A stretch of DNA of 6,362 bases from Fusobacteriales bacterium (GCA_031285605.1 JAITVW010000086.1:1-6362); one strand, 5' to 3'. Positions 1 to 5,921 are shown, counted from the first letter of the stretch. The notes: generated by a model from the sequence alone, not told the origin. Numbers and translations: made by a program.

Positions 1-2
1 TC

Positions 3-29
3 GTAGAGGTAACAGTCTATTCTGAGTAG
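3..29 (+). CDS. Possible TnpB C-terminal tail (partial, enters from left edge)
   Basis: Eight codons, VEVTVYSE, followed by TAG. The residues resemble the variable C-terminal tails of IS200/IS605 TnpB nucleases, but no catalytic or zinc-finger motif is in the window. Reading on past the TAG in the same frame gives about 18 more codons (LKLRGGNSYHSTIKTIIT) to a TAA at 84-86; this could be an ancestral longer tail ended early by a stop mutation. The call rests mainly on position next to the end hairpin and is weak by itself. Confidence 0.25.
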   Translation, partial: VEVTVYSE

Positions 30-103
30 CTAAAACTACGAGGAGGAAACAGTTACCACTCTACCATTAAAACAATTATTACATAAAGTAACAAAAATTT
101 TAA

Positions 104-129
104 GTAGTTAATTTAGCTATCTTAACTAC
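104..129 (+). repeat. Perfect 8-bp inverted repeat, candidate IS right-end hairpin
   Basis: GTAGTTAA (104-111) and TTAACTAC (122-129) are exact reverse complements around a 10-nt loop. The hairpin sits 12-16 nt inside the point where symporter homology begins. No run of T follows it, so it is not a typical terminator. Subterminal imperfect palindromes of this kind are the recognition structures of IS200/IS605 single-strand transposases. Confidence 0.55.
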
Positions 130-144
130 ATACATATTATACAA

Positions 145-987
145 GGAGGAATAAGAAGAGTTACCAAAGTAACAGATGTACTGGTTCCCATTATGGCTGT
201 TATTTATATGTTGATTGTATTATTTATAATTTGTATAAATTTAAAGCTGATTCCTTACTTTTTTGCAGAAGTCATAAGAGGGGCATTTTCTCCGAGGGCG
301 ATATTCGGAGGTGCTTTCGGAGTAGCATTGGCACAGGGGATAAAAAGAGGACTTATGTCAAATGAAGCAGGACAGGGGACAATTACAATGGCTGCCGCAG
401 TAGCAGATAATGATCATCCCTGTGAACAGGGATTCGTACAGTCAATAGGGGTTTTTCTTGATACAATAGTGATTTGTACTCTTACAGGTTTTGTAGTTGT
501 ACTGGCACATTTATGGAGTAACGGGGCAAGCGGTGTAGAATGGGAAGCAATAAAAAATTCAAAGCTGGATGTTTATCTGAATTCCATACAGTATCTGATT
601 CCCGGACAAAGCCTTGATGCAGTAATTAAGTGTATAGTTTCTTTATGCTATGGGTTATTTGCTTTTACGACATTGATAGGATTAATATTATTTACGGAAA
701 TTTCGGGAAGCTTTATCAGTACAAATAAATATTTTGTATTTTTCCTCAGACTGCTGGGAGCAGTTTTATTTGTCCCTTTTGGTGAACTTACGGTACTCTC
801 GGGACTGGAGCTTGGAAATTTATGGTATATTTCTGATTTTATAAATATTATGATAGTTTATGCCAATGTACCGGTAATTTTACTTGGAACGGGAATAGTG
901 ACCAAAACTCTGGATCATTATATCAGAACAAAAGGAAAAAGATTTGTTTCAAAGGAAATCGGTATTGATACAGAAGTCTGGAAATAA
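145..987 (+). pseudogene. AGCS family sodium:alanine/glycine symporter, 5'-truncated remnant
   Basis: This is the C-terminal ~280 codons of an alanine/glycine:cation symporter, an inner-membrane sodium-coupled amino-acid importer. In-frame homology starts before the first ATG: GGIRRVTKVTDVLVPIMAVIY is encoded from 145 and matches the family's conserved GGIKRI...VPFMA stretch. The next in-frame stop upstream is at 109-111. The family hallmark follows, with AFSPRAIFGG and then GIKRGLMSNEAGQGT (residues 49-63 counted from the ATG at 193), and then several hydrophobic helices. Family members are roughly 450-500 residues, so about 190 N-terminal residues, with the first helices and part of the sodium and substrate sites, are missing. 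The break coincides with the putative insertion-sequence end at 1-144, so the gene was probably split by insertion. An ATG at 193 could start a 264-residue peptide, but it has no good ribosome binding site at proper spacing and would not be a working transporter. The GGAGGA at 145-150 is symporter coding sequence (Gly-Gly) and not a site for that ATG. Confidence 0.85.
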
Positions 988-1052
988 TTATATCTATTTT
1001 TATCTGATTATGCTATAATACTTTCTGCAGGTAGTAGTCAGTATTTCACGGC

Positions 1053-1078
1053 TATAAAAGTACAGCGTGTACTTTATA
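1053..1078 (+). repeat. Hairpin preceding the terminator (first of a tandem pair)
   Basis: Bases 1053-1064 and 1068-1078 are complementary with one bulged A and a GCG loop (AGTACA-GCG-TGTACT core). No T-run follows. It stands directly upstream of the stronger hairpin at 1081-1106 and may protect or help release the 3' end. Confidence 0.6.
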
Positions 1079-1080
1079 AA

Positions 1081-1106
1081 AGGTTGTATCCTTAAGGATA
1101 CAACCT
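1081..1106. terminator. Rho-independent terminator, probably bidirectional
   Basis: An 11-bp perfect stem, AGGTTGTATCC (1081-1091) with GGATACAACCT (1096-1106), closes on a TTAA loop. On the + strand it is followed by CTTTATTTTAT and would end the symporter transcript. On the - strand it is followed by TTTATAAAG, so it can also end the rnmV-lipoprotein operon that converges from the right. Confidence 0.85.
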
Positions 1107-1132
1107 CTTTATTTTATCTGATCTCTATTTTA

Positions 1133-1303
1133 CTATTTATTTAAATATATTTTTATGTAAAAATAATATGAATAATTGAAGAAAATTGTTTTTTCACTGA
1201 GTCTTGTGATCTGAAAACTGTCTCTGCTAAATATTTCCATAACTTTTCTTATTTTGAATTCTTTATCCGGAAAATTCGTATTACTTTCCCTTATCAGAAC
1301 CAT
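1133..1303 (-). CDS. Possible small protein, 56 aa, last gene of the rnmV operon
   Basis: An open frame starts with ATG at 1303-1301, four bases after the lipoprotein stop, and ends at TAG 1135-1133. It encodes MVLIRESNTNFPDKEFKIRK..., a basic and polar first half followed by an aromatic stretch (FFNYSYYFYIKIYLNK) at the C-terminus. I do not recognise it. There is no clear purine-rich ribosome binding site before the ATG, so expression would depend on coupling to termination of the lipoprotein. Its favour is tight spacing and uninterrupted codons in an AT-rich region where stops are frequent. It could equally be the frameshifted decayed 3' end of the lipoprotein gene or chance. The convergent terminator at 1081-1106 lies just past its stop. 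Confidence 0.35.
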   Translation of the reverse strand: MVLIRESNTNFPDKEFKIRKVMEIFSRDSFQITRLSEKTIFFNYSYYFYIKIYLNK

Positions 1304-1307
1304 TATT

Positions 1308-1895
1308 TTATAGTTCGTTTAAAAAAGCTTCCCCGGAAAAACCGGAAACTTTTGATATTTTATCTTTATCAATCCGGTAAACAAGAATGGTAAAATTTAT
1401 TTTTTGTTCTGTTTCATGATCTGAAGTAACAGTTATAAATGAAGTATTATTTATCCAACTGACAAGTTCAATGTTTCCAGAAGGTCCTATATAAAAAACC
1501 GGAGCACTTTTTTTACTTTTTATGTCATATAAAAATAATGCAGTGTCGGCATCTCTAAGTTCTTCACCGCTGTCACTTATCTCAAGACCGTATGAATACG
1601 GATCAAGTATCATACTCTTATCAGGAGAGAAAATATATTTATCTTCAAATCTGCCGTCATAAATAAATTTATTTTCCATTGTAATAGTATCTTTCAATTC
1701 TGAATCATCAAGCTTTTGAAATATAATTTTATCTTTTCCTGTTTTTTGCAGAAGATTTTTGTACCATGAGCTGTCTTCGATAAAAGACTTGTAGATTTTA
1801 TAATCATCCAGCGTAGGCCTGTTATTTGTATCTTTATAGCAGGAAAAGAATAATGTCATTGATAAGACCAGTAAAAGATATGAAATTTTTTTCAT
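1308..1895 (-). CDS. Hypothetical lipoprotein, 195 aa
   Basis: The N-terminus is a lipoprotein signal: MKK, a hydrophobic run (residues 4-17) and a relaxed lipobox FFSC with the acylated cysteine at position 19, followed by a polar YKDTNNRPT linker. The mature part (~177 residues) is rich in lysine, aspartate and aromatic residues and looks like a soluble beta-rich domain, with stretches such as KYIFSPDKSMILDPYSYG and VFYIGPSGNIELVSWINN that recall WD/propeller-type repeats. I do not recognise the family. The product would be anchored in a membrane facing the periplasm. The start is firm: a ribosome binding site, AGGAAGGTGA, stands before the ATG and overlaps the rnmV stop (GGA AGG TGA), implying translational coupling. 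A 56-codon frame follows its stop after four bases. Confidence 0.85.
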   Translation of the reverse strand: MKKISYLLLVLSMTLFFSCYKDTNNRPTLDDYKIYKSFIEDSSWYKNLLQKTGKDKIIFQKLDDSELKDTITMENKFIYDGRFEDKYIFSPDKSMILDPYSYGLEISDSGEELRDADTALFLYDIKSKKSAPVFYIGPSGNIELVSWINNTSFITVTSDHETEQKINFTILVYRIDKDKISKVSGFSGEAFLNEL

Positions 1896-1901
1896 GAAAA
1901 A

Positions 1902-2462
1902 TCACCTTCCTGTATTAATTTGGCTCAGTGCTTTGTCAAATGACTTGCGTGATATATTAAAGCTGTTAAGAGACTGTAATAACTGCTTGCTGTTGTAATA
2001 ACCTATGTGCAGTATATCACCGAGTTTTTCCCTTCTCAGTTTTGAGTCTTTTCCATAGCAGAGATTATTATTTATAAGATCGTCAAATGTATAAGAGTCC
2101 GGTTCTTTTGTATCATGGAAAATTATTTTAGTTTTCTTTAAAGCTTTGATTATAGCAGTAGGATCTGCATTTTCCACGCCGATATTATTATTTTTAGTTC
2201 CTTCTTTTCTTGAAATAAAAGCATGTTTTGCATCTGGAATATGTACTTTTATAAGATTTCTGATTTTTTTTCCCGCAAAATCAGGATCTGTCAAAATAAT
2301 AATATTACTGGTAAGAGATATTTGTTTCAACTTTTCAATAGTTTTTTTCTTAAAGGAAGAATAGCCGTGAACAGCAATAACATGAGCATCTACGGCCTGT
2401 TTTACAGCTGTTATGTCATCTTTCCCTTCTACTACTATAATTTCTTTTATTTTAGGTTTCAT
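1902..2462 (-). CDS. rnmV: Ribonuclease M5 (5S rRNA maturation), 186 aa
   Basis: RNase M5 is a Toprim-fold endonuclease that trims precursor 5S rRNA to its mature ends in low-GC bacteria, acting in the cytoplasm on rRNA bound by ribosomal protein L18 (known for the Bacillus enzyme). The Toprim motifs are visible: the acidic VVEGKDD block with Glu12, and ILTDPDFAGKKIR with Asp59 and Asp61 for metal binding. HGYSSFKKKTIEKL (32-46) and RKEGTKNNNIGVENADPTAI (about 85-104) are also typical of the family, and 186 residues is the usual length. The ATG is preceded by AAAGGA at five bases. It heads an operon with a lipoprotein gene that uses the rnmV stop as part of its ribosome binding site. An rRNA operon begins about 3.8 kb away in the same window; a functional link is plausible but the two are not co-transcribed. 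Confidence 0.92.
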   Translation of the reverse strand: MKPKIKEIIVVEGKDDITAVKQAVDAHVIAVHGYSSFKKKTIEKLKQISLTSNIIILTDPDFAGKKIRNLIKVHIPDAKHAFISRKEGTKNNNIGVENADPTAIIKALKKTKIIFHDTKEPDSYTFDDLINNNLCYGKDSKLRREKLGDILHIGYYNSKQLLQSLNSFNISRKSFDKALSQINTGR

Positions 2463-2509
2463 TGGATTCCTTTCTGAAAAAATGTCCTGAGCAGTTTAAA
2501 TTTAAAATA

Positions 2510-2538
2510 ATTAAATAATATCGGTGAATTTTTATCAA
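2510..2538 (-). promoter_or_regulatory. Candidate promoter for rnmV operon
   Basis: On the - strand TTGATA (2538-2533) and TTTAAT (2515-2510) are separated by 17 bases, each one mismatch from the sigma-70 consensus. Transcription would start near 2503, about 40 bases before the rnmV ATG. The surrounding DNA is so AT-rich that other -10-like hexamers occur, so this is a best guess. Confidence 0.4.
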
Positions 2539-2710
2539 AGACAGATATCAGACCCGGTATAAATCTCTATATTATTTTACACTATTTTAAATAAATATGC
2601 GAATAAATAAAAAAAGGAAAATTTTATATCTATATTAAAATAAGGATTTCTTTTAGATATTATTTTTTTGAGAGATACTGAAATTTTTATGCATTATAGT
2701 ATAAATAGTT

Positions 2711-2729
2711 TATAATATTAAAATGAGGT
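2711..2729 (+). promoter_or_regulatory. -10 box and ribosome binding site of the broken small gene
   Basis: A consensus TATAAT (2711-2716) has no convincing -35 at normal spacing. GAGGTG (2724-2729) lies six bases before the ATG at 2736 and fixes that ATG, not the ATG at 2723, as the original start. With TATAAT so close, the leader would be only about 15 bases long. Confidence 0.4.
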
Positions 2730-2735
2730 GTTTTT

Positions 2736-3021
2736 ATGAAGAAGGTTTGTATTTATTTTATATTTTTTGTATGCTGATGGAAACTACAAATGATTTTACC
2801 AGTGTAAGCGGAGTATTTATGGGGTCGGAAGAAGGAAAATATTATACAGTGACATCTGAAATATTAAGTCCCGGGAGCTGTTATACATATAAGGAGAATA
2901 ACGGTCGAAAGAAGAAATTGATAAGAAGATAAAAGAAATATGTAATAAAAATTATTGCGGTAAAAATATAGATTATAATAATGAGGAACTGGAAACAGTG
3001 GCGGGTTATTATAACAAATGA
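2736..3021 (+). pseudogene. Small exported-protein gene broken by two frameshifts
   Basis: No single frame explains this stretch, but three frames joined in order do. ATG 2736 after GAGGTG gives a signal-peptide-like MKKVCIYFIFFVC and then meets TGA. The frame of position 2723 then carries ETTNDFTSVSGVFMGSEEGK...SCYTYKENN (about 2778-2901). From about 2905 the third frame carries SKEEIDKKIKEICNKNYCGK...ELETVAGYYNK and stops at TGA 3019-3021. Each shift equals a loss of one base (or gain of two). The restored product would be about 95 residues: an N-terminal export signal and a small soluble domain with three cysteines. I do not recognise a family. A terminator follows at 3043-3076, matching the end of the third frame and supporting one original gene. 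Sequencing error cannot be excluded from the sequence alone, but homopolymer runs at the two break points are not striking. Confidence 0.6.
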
Positions 3022-3042
3022 GAAAAAACAGATAAATTATAG

Positions 3043-3076
3043 AAGGCTGTAACCTGTTAATCCAGTGTACAGCCTT
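3043..3076. terminator. Rho-independent terminator between convergent genes
   Basis: AAGGCTGTA (3043-3051) pairs with TACAGCCTT (3068-3076), 9 bp around a 16-base loop that can add a short CTG/CAG inner stem. The + strand side is followed by TATTTTATTGTTT, which overlaps the pepD stop codon. On the - strand the following bases (CTATAATTT) are also T-rich but weaker. It probably ends both the broken small gene and the dinB-pepD operon. Confidence 0.75.
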
Positions 3077-3080
3077 TATT

Positions 3081-4547
3081 TTATTGTTTGATTCTGTATA
3101 ATTCAAGAGCTTTCAATACCCATTTCCATGTATATTCCACAGAAGAAATTTCCATTCTTTCTTCAGGAGTATGTGCTCCGTATATATTAGGCCCGATAGA
3201 TATAACATCAAGATCAGAAATTTTACCTGCAAAAATTCCACATTCAAGACCGGCATGAATCGCTTTTATTTTAGGAGTTTTTTCAAAAAGATTCTCGTGT
3301 GCTTTTGTAAAAAGCTCCCGCAATTTAGAATCTTCTTTGTATTCCCATGAAGAATAGGAAGAATCTACAGTAAAACCGGCATTATATAAATTTGAAATAT
3401 CTTTCAGCTTATTTTCAAGCTCACGAAGTGCTGAGTTTACAGAACTTCTTAACAGCAGCTGAATAGACGAAACAGTATCACGGGTTCTTAAAACACCCAT
3501 ACTTAATGAGGTCTCGACCAATCCTTCTATATGCTCGCTATTAGCAATAACACCGCTTGGAATTTCACATAAAAGATTAATCAGATTAATGCTGTCCTCT
3601 TTAGAAAGCGGTTTTTTATCAGCAGCAGTACTTTCTTTTATTTCCATTGTGAGGTTTTGTTCTGTTTTGGAGTATGTAGTTTTTATCTCTTCAAAGAAAA
3701 TTTTACTTTCCTTTATAAAATTATCAAGTTCTGCCAAAGTGATATTTACTATAGCAAAAGCTTCTCTGGGGATAGCATTTGTTTTGTCTCCGCCTTTTAT
3801 ATCACAGAGTTGGAATTTAAACTTTTTCGCCAGTTCAGATAAAATGAAAGATAATATTTTGATGGAATTTCCAAGCCCTTTATTGATATCCGAACCGGAA
3901 TGGCCGCCATTCAGTCCTTTTATTTCAAGAAGAATATTTTTAGAGTCAGCCGGCTCAGAACCACGGGTGAAATTAAAATCTATCTGTACTCTGGAACCGC
4001 CGGCACTGCTGACATATATCTCACCTTCTTCTTCAGTATCTATATTAAGCATTGTTTTTCCTTTTAAAACAGAAACATCCAGATTTTCTACTCCTGTCAT
4101 TCCGGCTTCCTCGTCAGCAGTAATAACAGCTTCAATCGGAGGATGCATTATCTCATCTGAATCAAGAACAGCAAGTATGACTGCCACTGCAATTCCGTTA
4201 TCAGCTCCGAGAGTAGTTCCCGTTGCTTTCAAAAAACCATCTTTTACAGCCAGTTTAATACCTTCTGTTTCAAAATCAAATTTAGTATCACTGTTTTTTT
4301 CCCAGACCATATCCATATGACCTTGCAAAATAAGAGGGGAGTAATCTTCGTATCTTTTTGATCCTGCTTTTTTTATTACTACATTTAATGTAGCATCCTG
4401 ATAGACTTCCAGATTTCTGTCATTGGCAAATTTAACAAGCCAGTCGCTGATTTTCTTTTCTTTTTTTGAACCTCTGGGTATTTTACTGATTTCTTCAAAA
4501 AAGTAAAAAACTTTTTGAGGTGCTAAGTCTTCGGTAATATTTTTCAT
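3081..4547 (-). CDS. pepD: Xaa-His (aminoacyl-histidine) dipeptidase, M20C family, 488 aa
   Basis: This is a cytosolic di-zinc metallopeptidase that hydrolyses unusual dipeptides such as carnosine-type Xaa-His (and Cys-Gly in some members), recycling amino acids from peptides. The full M20 ligand set can be placed by alignment with the well-studied E. coli enzyme: LQGHMDMV gives His77 (metal) and Asp79 (catalytic), TLGADNGIA gives bridging Asp116, ADEEAGMTG gives Glu146 (general base) and Glu147 (metal), LNIDTEEEGE gives Asp170, and GPNIYGAHTPEE gives His459. The lid/dimerisation domain lies roughly between residues 185 and 380, beginning with the GGSRVQIDF region and GLNGGHSGSDI. Length matches the family (about 485). 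The ATG follows a GGAG-type ribosome binding site. It is the last gene of a dinB - small ORF - pepD operon, 20 bases after the small ORF stop, and is ended by the convergent terminator at 3043-3076. Confidence 0.95.
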   Translation of the reverse strand: MKNITEDLAPQKVFYFFEEISKIPRGSKKEKKISDWLVKFANDRNLEVYQDATLNVVIKKAGSKRYEDYSPLILQGHMDMVWEKNSDTKFDFETEGIKLAVKDGFLKATGTTLGADNGIAVAVILAVLDSDEIMHPPIEAVITADEEAGMTGVENLDVSVLKGKTMLNIDTEEEGEIYVSSAGGSRVQIDFNFTRGSEPADSKNILLEIKGLNGGHSGSDINKGLGNSIKILSFILSELAKKFKFQLCDIKGGDKTNAIPREAFAIVNITLAELDNFIKESKIFFEEIKTTYSKTEQNLTMEIKESTAADKKPLSKEDSINLINLLCEIPSGVIANSEHIEGLVETSLSMGVLRTRDTVSSIQLLLRSSVNSALRELENKLKDISNLYNAGFTVDSSYSSWEYKEDSKLRELFTKAHENLFEKTPKIKAIHAGLECGIFAGKISDLDVISIGPNIYGAHTPEERMEISSVEYTWKWVLKALELYRIKQ

Positions 4548-4567
4548 ATTTTCACTCCAGTCTGTAT

Positions 4568-4717
4568 TTATATAATTTGTTCAATTAGTTCTTCCAGTTC
4601 CTGCATTTCCTTTTGATTAAGATCATGCCCGGATTTTAGTTTTTTCAAAATCTGGCTCTCATGTCCCAGACTTGATTTTTCCAGTATTTTAATAATAAGC
4701 TTTTTATAAAATTCCAT
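4568..4717 (-). CDS. Small helical protein, 49 aa, between dinB and pepD
   Basis: The frame starts at ATG 4717-4715 with a near-perfect ribosome binding site, AAGGAGGA, whose first bases overlap the dinB TAA (TAAAGGAGGA). It stops at TAA 4570-4568, 20 bases before pepD. The product, MEFYKKLIIKILEKSSLGHE then SQILKKLKSGHDLNQKEMQE and LEELIEQII, looks like two amphipathic helices split by a short turn: a basic first half and an acidic second half with leucine/isoleucine spacing suited to a helical hairpin or coiled coil. There is no signal peptide or membrane segment. I do not recognise the family. The strong ribosome binding site, correct operon spacing on both sides and lack of other explanation for this 185-base gap make it very likely a real gene. 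A regulatory or partner role for DinB is possible but unsupported. Confidence 0.8.
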   Translation of the reverse strand: MEFYKKLIIKILEKSSLGHESQILKKLKSGHDLNQKEMQELEELIEQII

Positions 4718-4732
4718 AAATATAGTCCTCCT

Positions 4733-5803
4733 TTATTTAAATAAATCTTTGAAACTTAACTGTACATAATTCCTTTTGGCAATATGGCTGAGATGTATCC
4801 CTATCAGTCTGAACGAATCTTTTTTTGTAAGATCGGATAAAAGGGTAAGTGCTGTAGTGTATATAATATCACTGTTTCTTGTATATTCATTAAGTGTCTT
4901 TGATCTTGTGATTGTAGAAAAATCAGAATATCTGGCCTTTAATGTAATTGTTTTAATATAAATATTATCAAGTCCGAGCTTCTCTGTAAGCTTGTTAATC
5001 TGATGCAGAAGAGTATCACGGATAGTTTCTATATCATCAACAGTCCTGCTGTACGTTTCCTCCTGTCCGTAAGACTGTCTTTCGGAAATATAGTCAACCT
5101 CGGAATCATCAATACCTCTCACTAGTTCAAATATTCTTACGCCTTTATTAGTACCGAACATGTCAATTAAATTATTTTTTGTCAGGTTAAAAATATCATT
5201 AACAGTATTAATTCCCATATTATTAAGTGGTTCCAGACTTTTTCTGCCGATTCCGGGAATGATGCCTACTGATTTATCCTTTACATAATTATGAAATTCT
5301 TCACGGGAAGAAATAATAAAATAGCCGTTAGGTTTATTAGCATCACTGGCAAGTTTGGCAGAAAGTTTATTGTAGCCTAAACCCACTGAGCATGTGAGTC
5401 TGGTATGTTTATAAAGAGAATTCTTGAATTTTTCAATAAAGCTTTCAGGAGTATACTTCTTCATATATTCTGTAATATCAACATAGCCTTCATCAGAAGA
5501 AACAAATTCACATTTATGTGTAAGAGACTGGATGAGATTTTGTATTTTTTTCCCCAGTTTTTTATAATAATCAATTTTTACCGGAAGAAGAATTAATTCC
5601 GGACACAGTTTTTTTGCCGTAACAGACGGCATAGCAGAGCGGATACCGTATTTTCTTGCCTCATAGCTGGCTGTGGTAATAACGCCTCTGCCTACAGCAA
5701 TAGCTTTTCCTTTTAGTTTAGGATTATCCCGCTGCTCTATAGAAGCATAAAAAGCATCCATATCATAATGCAATATACAACGTTTCATAATAACACCGTT
5801 CAA
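4733..5803 (-). CDS. dinB: DNA polymerase IV (Y-family translesion polymerase), 356 aa
   Basis: DinB copies damaged DNA with low fidelity, recruited by the sliding clamp. The palm catalytic acids are present: Asp14 in HYDMDAFYASIE, and Asp104/Glu105 in SSDEGYVDIT (most family members have S-I-D-E-A-Y). Tyr19 is at the steric-gate position that excludes ribonucleotides. SYEARKYGIRSAMP (46-59) is the finger motif, GLGYNKLSAKLASDANKPNG (141-160) the conserved palm/thumb stretch, and IPGIGRKSLEPLNNMGI (182-198) the helix-hairpin-helix of the thumb. The little finger follows, and the C-terminus YVQLSFKDLFK holds a QLSF-type clamp-binding peptide. Numbering assumes the TTG at 5803, which has AAGGA seven bases upstream. 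The in-frame ATG at 5788 (MKRCILHYDMD) gives the canonical N-terminus and has only a weak GGTG before it, so either start is possible. The gene leads an operon with a 49-aa ORF and pepD. Confidence 0.95.
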   Translation of the reverse strand: MNGVIMKRCILHYDMDAFYASIEQRDNPKLKGKAIAVGRGVITTASYEARKYGIRSAMPSVTAKKLCPELILLPVKIDYYKKLGKKIQNLIQSLTHKCEFVSSDEGYVDITEYMKKYTPESFIEKFKNSLYKHTRLTCSVGLGYNKLSAKLASDANKPNGYFIISSREEFHNYVKDKSVGIIPGIGRKSLEPLNNMGINTVNDIFNLTKNNLIDMFGTNKGVRIFELVRGIDDSEVDYISERQSYGQEETYSRTVDDIETIRDTLLHQINKLTEKLGLDNIYIKTITLKARYSDFSTITRSKTLNEYTRNSDIIYTTALTLLSDLTKKDSFRLIGIHLSHIAKRNYVQLSFKDLFK

Positions 5804-5829
5804 AATTCATTCCTTATTTTATATATTAT

Positions 5830-5880
5830 GGCTGCGGATCAAATAATCCGGTATTGAAAATATAAAATGTACAATCAGCC
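5830..5880 (-). other. Structured dinB leader, possible three-way junction
   Basis: On the - strand GGCTG (5880-5876) pairs with CAGCC (5834-5830), closing two internal stems that abut it: ATTG/CAAT (5875-5872 with 5856-5853) and CGGAT/ATCCG (5850-5846 with 5839-5835). The three stems meet with only two unpaired bases. It lies wholly inside the predicted leader between the promoter and the dinB start. No T-run follows, so it is not a terminator. I do not recognise a known riboswitch or RNA motif, and stems of four to five pairs may be chance. Confidence 0.35.
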
Positions 5881-5892
5881 GGTCTGTTATAT

Positions 5893-5921
5893 ATATTATC
5901 ATGTTTGAAAAGTAATGGCAA
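5893..5921 (-). promoter_or_regulatory. Promoter of the dinB - small ORF - pepD operon
   Basis: On the - strand TTGCCA (5921-5916) is followed after 17 bases by TAATAT (5898-5893), with TGA directly before it forming an extended -10. Predicted start is near 5886, giving a leader of about 83 bases to the TTG or 98 to the ATG start of dinB. No LexA-type GAAC-N4-GTTC box overlaps it, so SOS control is not evident. Confidence 0.65.

Larger units (their letters stand above)
1..144 (+). mobile_element. Probable right end of an IS200/IS605-type (tnpB-bearing) insertion sequence
   Basis: Homology to the AGCS symporter begins abruptly at about 142-145, so the DNA to its left is foreign to that gene. 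Three things suggest an IS200/IS605 right end. Frame 3 reads VEVTVYSE then a TAG at 27-29, which resembles the degenerate C-termini of TnpB proteins; the same frame continues to a TAA at 84-86. The stretch can fold into several stems (3-13 with 52-64, with a 2-nt bulge; 26-29 with 36-39), as expected where the TnpB guide RNA overlaps the gene end. A perfect 8-bp hairpin (104-111 with 122-129, 10-nt loop) lies just inside the junction, the usual place for the end hairpin bound by a Y1 transposase. The exact boundary is uncertain by a few bases and the rest of the element lies outside the window. Family assignment is inference; another kind of insertion or a rearrangement breakpoint is possible. 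Confidence 0.45.

Noticed and set aside
193..987. Intact 264-aa transporter gene starting at ATG 193
   Set aside because: In-frame family homology extends upstream of this ATG to about 145 and half of the transporter is missing, so the ATG is an internal methionine of a truncated gene.
2146..2477. Two + strand open frames opposite rnmV (2146-2364, 2223-2477)
   Set aside because: They lie antisense to a well-supported Toprim gene, and their hydrophobic translations are typical of antisense AT-rich reading.
2864..3106. - strand 80-aa open frame overlapping the terminator
   Set aside because: It runs through the terminator hairpin and the pepD end and is antisense to the broken secreted-protein gene; the translation is tyrosine/asparagine-rich low complexity.
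3589..4320. 243-aa + strand open frame
   Set aside because: It is the serine-rich mirror of pepD, whose full set of M20 metal ligands proves the - strand reading.
5788..5803. GAAC-GGT-GTT near the dinB start as a LexA box
   Set aside because: The half-sites are three bases apart instead of four and the right half is incomplete; it also lies far downstream of the promoter.
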